Below the pieces are notes generated by a model. That model had not been told where the DNA came from. It worked only from the letters and a program-made list of their open reading frames with translations, and searched no databases. The position numbers were made by a program, and so were the translations under genes. From the NCBI GenBank assembly GCA_015039365.1, contig WION01000014.1, forward strand, positions 186,001 through 250,000: a stretch of DNA of 64,000 bases, read 5' to 3'. Below, in pieces: positions 57,181 to 64,000 of this stretch (the first letter of the stretch is position 1; each line of letters begins with the position of its first letter). The stretch is from Amanita rubescens. Its lineage: Eukaryota; Basidiomycota; Agaricomycetes; Agaricales; Amanitaceae.

Positions 57181-59909
57181 CTATCAGCGCATATCTTTGT
57201 GATAGGTTGTCCCCCGACACCGGAAACGGATTGCAGACAGACTCGAGAGATCTACATAATCTGGGTTCACTAGTGTAATTGTCCACCGGGTAAAAGGAGT
57301 TGGTTGTATGCAAGGCTCTCCAAATTCGAGAGGCATCTCGGGTGGTCCCGCAGGGCAATCCTGGAGTCTAACAGGATAGACGAAAAATGCATTTGTCAAT
57401 GGCTGAGTTTTGAATGTCAGCCATTCACCATCCACATTAACATTCTGATATATTCCACTTGTTTCCACCTGCAGTATAACTGAACCTACTTCTGTTAGGA
57501 TAGGGCGGGCACCATCTAACCAGACCTCCAAGGAGGATAGGTGGGTGTGACGCAGGTCTTTGAAAGGTCCCGGAAAGCTAGTGCTCAGCTCGAAGCTGAA
57601 CTGGTGTCCCACAGCAGCAAGCGCCGTCTTAACTTGCGGGAAACTCAATTCGAGGTCCTTCAACGTCCAATCTTTGGAAAAAGGACTCGGGGGAATGGTA
57701 CGGGACAAAAGGAATCTGAGGTAATCGTCATGGATGTTGTCGTAACACTGAAAATCTCGAATGAATCTCGGGGCATTGATGTGGCATTACTGCGGAGCAT
57801 AAGCGTACCTTTTGGAGGTGTGCGAGAGGTTTCGCAACGTCGAGATTGAGTTGTACATGACGCAGAGTGCAGTACCTGTACGAGTCCCAGTAATCCCGCA
57901 AGCGCCTTATAACGTCGTTCTGCATTGCCAGGGAGCGATCAAACAACACGGCGCAGCGGCTCTTGAATTCCACTTTCTTCCCCTTAAGTGACTTCAAGAC
58001 ACGTTCGGTCTCCTGTCTTTTAGCTTCCAAATCAATTTTACGTTCTTCGGCTTGTCTGTACAGCTGGCGAGCCTCGAGAAACTGTAGAGTGGTCTCGCAT
58101 TGGTTCTTCTCCCATTCCACATGTCTGTTGATAGCGAAGTGATACTTGCGCGCGGAGGGAACATTATCCGAAATAGCCTGGAAGACATCCACGGTGCCGC
58201 ATTTGTAATTGTATCGCGGAAAGAAATACTAGATAACCAACCAGTTGCAAGCGGGATGATAGGTCCAGCCCAAATACTTGCCACGCGGTGATGGCGTTCC
58301 GTCGGTCAGGATCAACATCTCTACACAATGGTTGATCATCAGGCTATTGAGGGATTGAAAATTGGGACAGGACAAACCGCTTGCGGGTCCGGACACCCTT
58401 TTGGTTCTCTGTTTTTTCGTCAGCCTCGGCGTGTAGGACTCTTAGAGCCTTGTGAAGAAAACGACACGCGTTCACAGTGGTCATCAAGTCCACGTATTGA
58501 GCCTCCGCGTCGTGAAGTTTGTCGAGATTTTCAGTGAAATCGGCTATATCATGAACGAGTTTGGGAATTTCCGGCAATCCATTTCCATGTCCAACTGCAA
58601 TCCCAGCTACAGAGGCTACAAGGCCTTGACATCCGATTAGCACCGTCGAGGTACTACAAAGTGTTGATCTTACCCAAACAAGCAAGTAATGCTTTTGCCT
58701 TAATGTCATTGCGCCTCCGCTTAGCCCATGCTTCAACTTGGTTTGCAAACTCTCTCGCCTCTTTCTCGATAGCATTCCAGGAAATCTGTGGGAAAGACTT
58801 AGCGAAGCGTCTCTACAGAACTACCAGGAAACGACATACTAAGACATGGCTGTGCGCCTCCTCCTGCGCCGCTTTAGCATTGATTTTACGGTCTCGCGCC
58901 TGAGGCAACAGGGCGTCCTGCTCGGCGATTGAGCTTCGCATTTCATTATTGGCAGCTTGCGCCTCTTCCAGTCGCTGAGCCGGGTCATATTTGTCCACAA
59001 AACGTTCTAATTCTGCACGAGACGATCGAGCAGCGTCCAAAGATCTTTTGACAGCACTATCACAAGCTTTCAAAGAAAGTGGGGACACCAAATAAGGAGT
59101 CCCGATATTGACTGTGTGACGAGCCTGTTCAAGCGGTTCAGATACTTGGCGGAATGATTCGTGCTCGGGGTCCAAGAAACGAACAAATTGAAGAATTTGA
59201 GTGGAGAGTGAAGGAATGGTATAGGATGTAAGTGTCGCAATACGGCACTGGGACTGGACGAAGCGACGGGCGATGTCGTAATGCAGCGGAAACCTATGCT
59301 GCTCAACGGGAGGTGATTCAACCGTGACATGATTATCCTTGTATATGAGGTGAACGAGGATGGTGCCATGTTGGTTGGGGTTCAAGGTCTGCTCCGGGGA
59401 GGTCCAATCGCGATCTGGATCGGAAAACGTAACCGTCAATTTCTGGGACACGTTGAATATGCACAGGCGCAAATGTGCGATAGATTCAGAAGCGATCTTG
59501 ACATTGATGGCGCAGGGATCTTCAGCAGAGATAGTCCTCGCAAAAACCATTAAGCCGCCTTCACCAGGAGAAAAATCAATGGTTTTTGAGCGAAGAAGTG
59601 CGACATCGCAGAACGCGAAAGTCGTAATGCCGTGGGTGCGTTGCTTGTCACATATCTCGAAGACTGGTCCTCGAAAAAACTGCTGCAGAGGGGGTCAACC
59701 AATATAAACCGCCCTGGATCATATTACACACATGGCTTCCGGTCTCCTCGACCTCCTTTAGGGTCGGGTAAAATGATGACTGTGGAGACAGAGGATGGAC
59801 AAACCTCAAGGTATGGATAATCTTCGTCTTCCCCATGAAGCTGGTTTCTCAGTTCAGTGTAATAACTCTTCCAATCCGTAGGGTGAGTTATGTTACTTTC
59901 GTTATCCAT
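57181..59909 (-). CDS. large unrecognised beta-domain / coiled-coil protein
   Basis: Exons that join cleanly are 59909-59805, 59755-59732, 59682-58846, 58785-58674 and 58624-58397; the C-terminal exons are about 58190-57811 and 57750-57181. The link between 58397 and 58190 is not resolved. The product should have about 700 residues. Order: a beta-rich N-terminal domain (FFRGPVFEICDKQRTHGITT, TISAEDPCAINVKI), a long helical middle with coiled-coil patterns (DPAQRLEEAQAANNEM, RQAEERKIDLEAKRQETER), a short Gly/Ala stretch LVASVAGIAVGHGNG, and a beta-type C-terminal domain (SLEVWLDGARP, TRWTITLVNPDYVDLSSL). The layout recalls membrane-active helical proteins capped by beta-domains, and the last part faintly resembles the C-terminus of Tc-type TcA proteins. 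I cannot assign a family. Confidence 0.5.
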
Positions 59910-60642
59910 TGTGAGACTTGCGGCTAATGTAACAGCTGCCACAAGTTGACCACCACGTGTAGACTAGGCTGTGGGATGCTGGCTACGTGAAATCACTGGT
60001 GGAGGTGGACAAGTTCCGAGGCTGTAGGTGCCTACCCAATGCATGTGATGTATATTTTATTAGACAGAATCATAGTAAATGAAGTTCGTATCTGCACCTG
60101 GTGGCCCATATTGACAAGTGTTTTGACAGATGGAGCCCTTTGTCACATTGGGGAGATGGACGTACCCATGCCATATTCTGCAATCTGATTTGACAGCCTA
60201 CAAGGACCCCGAGAAATGATACTGCATTGAGAATGACATAGAAGTCACCTATTAAAAGGGCCAAGCCATACTTGCGGAAACTTGCGACCCAATTTGGTAG
60301 GATCAATCCAAAGAAAGAGCCCATCCGACGAGCTAAGTTTATGCCTACAGGGGACTTGTTCGTGACTGTACCGATATAGGGGGTAAGCCCGGGCCTTTAA
60401 GCCGGTTATCGGACAGGCGCTTAGATATAGCTGTCTCCTGGGAGTTCCATGAATTGACGGAATCAGCCTCATTCCAGCCTGAGATGAGTCGTCATCTGCA
60501 GCTCTAGCATCCCTAAAAAAACCCACTCGCTTCTGGCGCCACAAGGCATAACTATACACACTTGATATTGAAAATAAAATCTAGCGAACCAACCCGGCGA
60601 GGGGAACGGAATAATCGGTCATCTGAAACCTCCGCGGCACCA
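59910..60642. other. intergenic with an unassigned hydrophobic frame
   Basis: On the minus strand 60324-60070 encodes a hydrophobic segment (ALLIGDFYVILNAVSFLGVL) and 60559-60245 another frame. No start, splice pattern or family supports a gene. This is also the upstream region of the preceding large gene. Confidence 0.35.
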
Positions 60643-61964
60643 TCAGAGTCGATCATTTACCATCCTGCTTTTACCCAAAGAGGGCATACGAAATGTCCGT
60701 TTCCGCTTTGGCACGATCGTGTCTCCCGCCCTCGCGACGTCCAACGATTTGGCATACCAGAGAGACTCTTCGGGAGGTAGTATTTTAGCCGGGAAAGCGA
60801 CTCGATGAAGCGAGTTAAGTGTGCGAAACAAGGACGCCGCCGTCGCCGTCCCGCCGGCGAGGGTGTTGTGGTAGAACGAGTCTTTGTTCAATGCACGTGA
60901 AGGCGAGAGGGAGAGAGTCTGTAATCGTGGGAAATGGGCCAGCGTGCTCGCAGTCTCCTGCAATGACGAGTCAGCGGGCTGCAGGAGTGGAAGGGAGAAG
61001 GGGAGGGAGAAATAGATCTGGGTTTAGAGCTCGACAAAGATGCAATGGATGAAAGAGACTGACGAGTTCACCATGATTCCAAAGACTGAGATGCTCTAGG
61101 TCTGGCAGGCGCTCGGCAAGGTGCAGGAGAAACTCGCGCAAGGTCAGGCTGACGTTGAAGACCTGCCGCTGAAGGCAGAGCCTATTCAAAGTCAAGCTGA
61201 AGGGAGTGAGCGTGTTGAGGAAGGCGAGCTCCGCGTTGGCACCCATGGCATTTACTGCGGTTGACAACTCTGTCAACTTGCGGGTCGCGAGCTCGTCGAC
61301 GAGCCAAGAGGGGAGGCCGGCCCGGGAGAGCTTTGGGAGGAAGTTTGGAGGCAGGTTACAGAATTTGGCGGCGGGCTGGTGCCAGACGACGATGTCTGGC
61401 TGGGATTCCAGAAAAGGGAGGATACGAGCGAGATCGAACATAGTGTTTCTGAACACTCTGAGCCGAAATGGGTGACCTAGGATGATGCTTGTGGACGATG
61501 GCGGAAGGGTTGTGCTGCTGCTGGCGCGCAAATCGACGTTGAGCCTGGTGGTTTTTTTTTTACGTAGGTCAGTGGAGGATGAGAAGATGTACAAAGACAC
61601 ACTCGATCAACTCGGTGAGGGCATCCAAGCCGCGTTCAATCACACTGAGCCACCGCACACTCGGGGTGGGCAAATGGGCGTATACGAGGCCGAAAGTCAA
61701 GGAGCGGACCAAATGCGCCAAGTGGGGACTGGACACAATCAAGGTGAACCATTTTTGAATCAATAGGTGATCATGGGCAAGGTCCACGCAACGGTAGAGC
61801 GCGCGTTTGGCATCAAAGTAGAAATCTCGGCAGACGAGGCAGAGGGAAAAGAGATCGGATTGAGAGAAGACGAAGTCAATAATGTGGCCGTAGAGCTCTG
61901 GAGGGAAAGAAATAGTGCGGGTTGAGGTATTGTGACGGGTCGACTTTGCTGAAAGCTTGAACAT
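60643..61964 (-). CDS. F-box / leucine-rich protein
   Basis: Three exons, about 61964-61612, 61550-61050 and 60983-60643, give roughly 395 residues. The N-terminal F-box is RTISFPPELYGHIIDFVFSQ with LFSLCLVCRDFYFDAKRALY, which should bind Skp1 in an SCF ubiquitin ligase. Irregular leucine-rich units follow (HLVRSLTFGLVYAHL, LTELIELNVDL, FLLHLAERLPDLEHLSLWNH, FPRLQTLSLSPS). The first join uses donor GA|GTGTGT so that LTELIE continues into LNVDLRA. The last acceptor is either at 60984 or near 60961. Such F-box proteins form huge, fast-changing families in mushrooms; the target is unknown. Confidence 0.7.
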
Positions 61965-62090
61965 GTGCGTGATCATGAGATAAGTGAGGATATCATAAAT
62001 CTAAGTAGGTGGCGATTACGGCTATCACCGGCACAGATCCACTTTAAGTACAATGAACTGCCAGTGACATTGACAACTCTCTTTCCCAAC

Positions 62091-63439
62091 ATGTCGAACC
62101 CGTCGGACCCACTGAGTACACTAAGCAGTTCAATTCATTCCCTTGCAAAGTACAAGAAGGATATTCTAACCTACGTACACAAGTTAGCCCCTCATGCCTG
62201 CCTTTCTGCCCTCGCTTAAACAGGAAATAGGGCCACCGCCTTACCCTTGGACCGTGGTCGATATCTGGTCGACCTTCGTACCCAAACCATGCCGGGAGAG
62301 GTGCACGTCCTTCGTTTTTATTCGAAACCCGACTTCAATAATCCATAGTTCGAACATCACGTTGAACCTATTTTAGACGTCTACCAGAAAATGCGCGATC
62401 ACTGTATCCATTACGAGAATGAGACTCACCCAATAATCGTTGACTCGGTATCCAGTATCGCCGAATATTCTTCGGGAGCTGAGGTAAGATTTCTCTTGCC
62501 TTTACCGTTCCACGCCAACTTACGCCTTTAAGGGGGTTTACTCAGAAATATGTAGCACTATCGAGGAAATGGAGCGTACCAGCTCTCAACCTGGAGCCTT
62601 GGATTCGTTGATAGATGACAACATCAACGAAATTACCGGGTTCATAAGTAACTCGCGGGACGCAAATGACAAGCTCAAGGATTTTAGAGATGAGACTTGG
62701 CTCGATTTCAATGCGGCCGATCGGGAAACGAAAAAACTCGACGCTGAGCTTTCGGCCATCGAAGGTGAGTGTGTATCTCCGTTTATGCCCCTATCCCCAT
62801 TAACGGGTTTTCTCCAGGGAACATTACGAAAGAATCCGACTCAATCGAAGGCGCCAGGCGGGTTATTGATAAGCCTTCAAACACCTTAACACAGAAGTTC
62901 CACTCTTTCTTTAGCCAACCTGCGGCCTGGAAGCAGCCAAAGGCCAGTCGGTTGAAGCTGGATCGACTGCTTGAGATCAAGAAGAATGGCGATGCGATGA
63001 AGGTTCTGTGCATGATGGCGATGCTTTCCAACTATGGTTAAACCGCTGTCTTCATTTTTAGATTCACCTGCAAAAGATCCGAGATCTAGCAGATTCCGCG
63101 GAAAAAGCTATGGAAGCATTGATTGGTCTCGTTTCTTCCTGTATCGAGTGACATGTGGTCTCTGACTTTGAGCTTTTGCACAGGCGCGTTCGAGGATGTC
63201 TCGAAACAACTGACGGAAATTAAGGAGATCGTGCATACCGATCTGCGTAAAGCAATCAGCATCGTTGTCCGGTTCGATGAGTCAAAAATTCTCAAGCGGT
63301 GGAAGGACGTTGGCGAGCTAGGTATGTTCGTGACTCCTGTCCTCAATTGGGCTTACTGAGCGCGGCAGCTCGGGAGTTTATGACCGATGCTTATCTGCCT
63401 GGGGAGAATCTGGGGAAGGACGTGTGCTCGACTCTTTAA
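62091..63439 (+). CDS. helical protein of unknown function, gene model incomplete
   Basis: The start ATG at 62091 (MSNPSDPLSTLSSSIHSLAK) leads through introns at about 62177-62223 and 62277-62346. Downstream blocks are HHVEPILDVYQKMRDHC, LDSLIDDNINEITGFI, DETWLDFNAADRETKKLDAE, KIHLQKIRDLADSAEKAMEA, GAFEDVSKQLTEIKEIVHTD and RWKDVGELAREFMTDAYLPG, ending at TAA 63437. The introns after 62765, 63001, 63126 and 63321 join in frame. The intron at about 62482-62546 does not: the exon after it is open only in a frame that does not fit. The gene may be frameshifted, or translation may start at 62569. The protein is mostly amphipathic helix, like the middle of the large gene at 57181-59909. No family is recognised. 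Confidence 0.45.
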
Positions 63440-64000
63440 GCTTCATGACACAAGCGTCATCGCTGCTTTGGTTGTTCATGATCTTATTTATTCCTTGTCA
63501 GTTTTTCACACGTCAGCTTGTCGGCCTTTCTCCACATGTAGTACCAAATTCAGTCGAACTTTGCTTTTGGTTTCGGGCTCCGACATTAGGCATGAGGAAG
63601 CTGCTATTGCCGTAGGTATGCCAAGGCCCTGTGGCTGTATACACTAAGACCCATGACTAGCCATTTTATAATTAGATGATAACTAGTACATATATATATC
63701 ACTATTATATACCGCTTTGACAGGTGCGATGAGGTCTTGACATTGCCAAAACACGCTGATTTCAGGCAGGCAATGCGGACCCCGGACAGAATGCGGGATT
63801 ACACTACCCAGTTTTAACCACTTATGGTTGGCAAGCTGAGCCCCGGAGTATAGTTCTGTCGCTTCAATAATGCCAATGCCAGCACGAGAAGGCTTTCCAT
63901 GTCCTTACCAAATTATCATTGCACACTCCCTTGTGGATTGAACTCGAACAGTTCATGGTTATCGGAGGAGGGCAGTAGACAGAGTCGCTTGCATCCCCAT
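63440..64000. other. right end of window, no gene seen
   Basis: AT-rich sequence (tatatatatcactattatatac at 63690) follows the last gene. Open frames are short and without domain support. Confidence 0.5.

Noticed and set aside
60070..60559. A small membrane protein gene on the minus strand
   Set aside because: The hydrophobic stretch is suggestive, but there is no start, splice structure or known family.
1..64000. tRNA genes, rRNA, CRISPR arrays, intact transposons
   Set aside because: No cloverleaf with the T-loop pattern GGTTCGA, no repeat-spacer array and no transposase or reverse transcriptase motif was seen. CRISPR is not expected in a fungal nucleus.

Overview
The window looks like nuclear DNA of a mushroom-forming basidiomycete (Agaricomycetes). 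Genes on both strands are cut by many introns of about 45-60 nt with GT..AG ends, exons can be very short, and several families are typical of these fungi: a Zn2Cys6 regulator with a glutamine-rich N-terminus, DUF6534-type and DUF2470 membrane proteins, a double beta-domain single-pass membrane protein, GSTFuA-type glutathione transferases, MpaB-like oxygenases and an F-box/LRR protein. Exon joins were worked out by hand from reading frame, splice signals and remembered family patterns. No alignment was run.

Layout. 1-9.4 kb: C-terminal end of a TPR protein, a tandem ABC ATPase (-), the double beta-domain membrane protein (+), a DUF2470 membrane protein (+), then about 2.3 kb without a gene. 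9.4-15.1 kb: one 21-exon Zn2Cys6 transcription factor (-). 16.4-33 kb: mostly conserved housekeeping genes: a membrane-anchored coiled-coil protein, TRM112 and RRP45 as a divergent pair, two intact tandem GSTs, an unknown acidic protein, STE24, a LYR-motif protein, ATG22 and SUMO as a divergent pair, a PhyH dioxygenase and a metallophosphoesterase. 33.5-42.7 kb: a VTT/TVP38 membrane protein, a DUF6534-type membrane protein, QTRT2, a C2H2 regulator and TAF11.

43.5-55.9 kb is the accessory core: MpaB-like oxygenase 1, a dead GST, three tandem SAM methyltransferases (first dead, two intact), a wax-synthase-like acyltransferase, MpaB-like oxygenase 2 and a second broken GST. It looks like the tailoring half of a specialised-metabolite (possibly meroterpenoid or terpenoid) locus that grew by tandem and segmental duplication. 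No polyketide synthase, NRPS, terpene synthase or P450 is visible in the window. From 56 kb the sequence becomes ragged: a fragment of the RNA polymerase II largest subunit gene, a large unrecognised beta/coiled-coil protein, an F-box protein and a helical protein with an unresolved frame.

The most unusual details are a one-nucleotide exon needed to keep a conserved glycine in frame (5203), three or four GC-AG introns, and two oxygenase paralogues with 11 matching internal exon lengths, each followed by a decayed GST.
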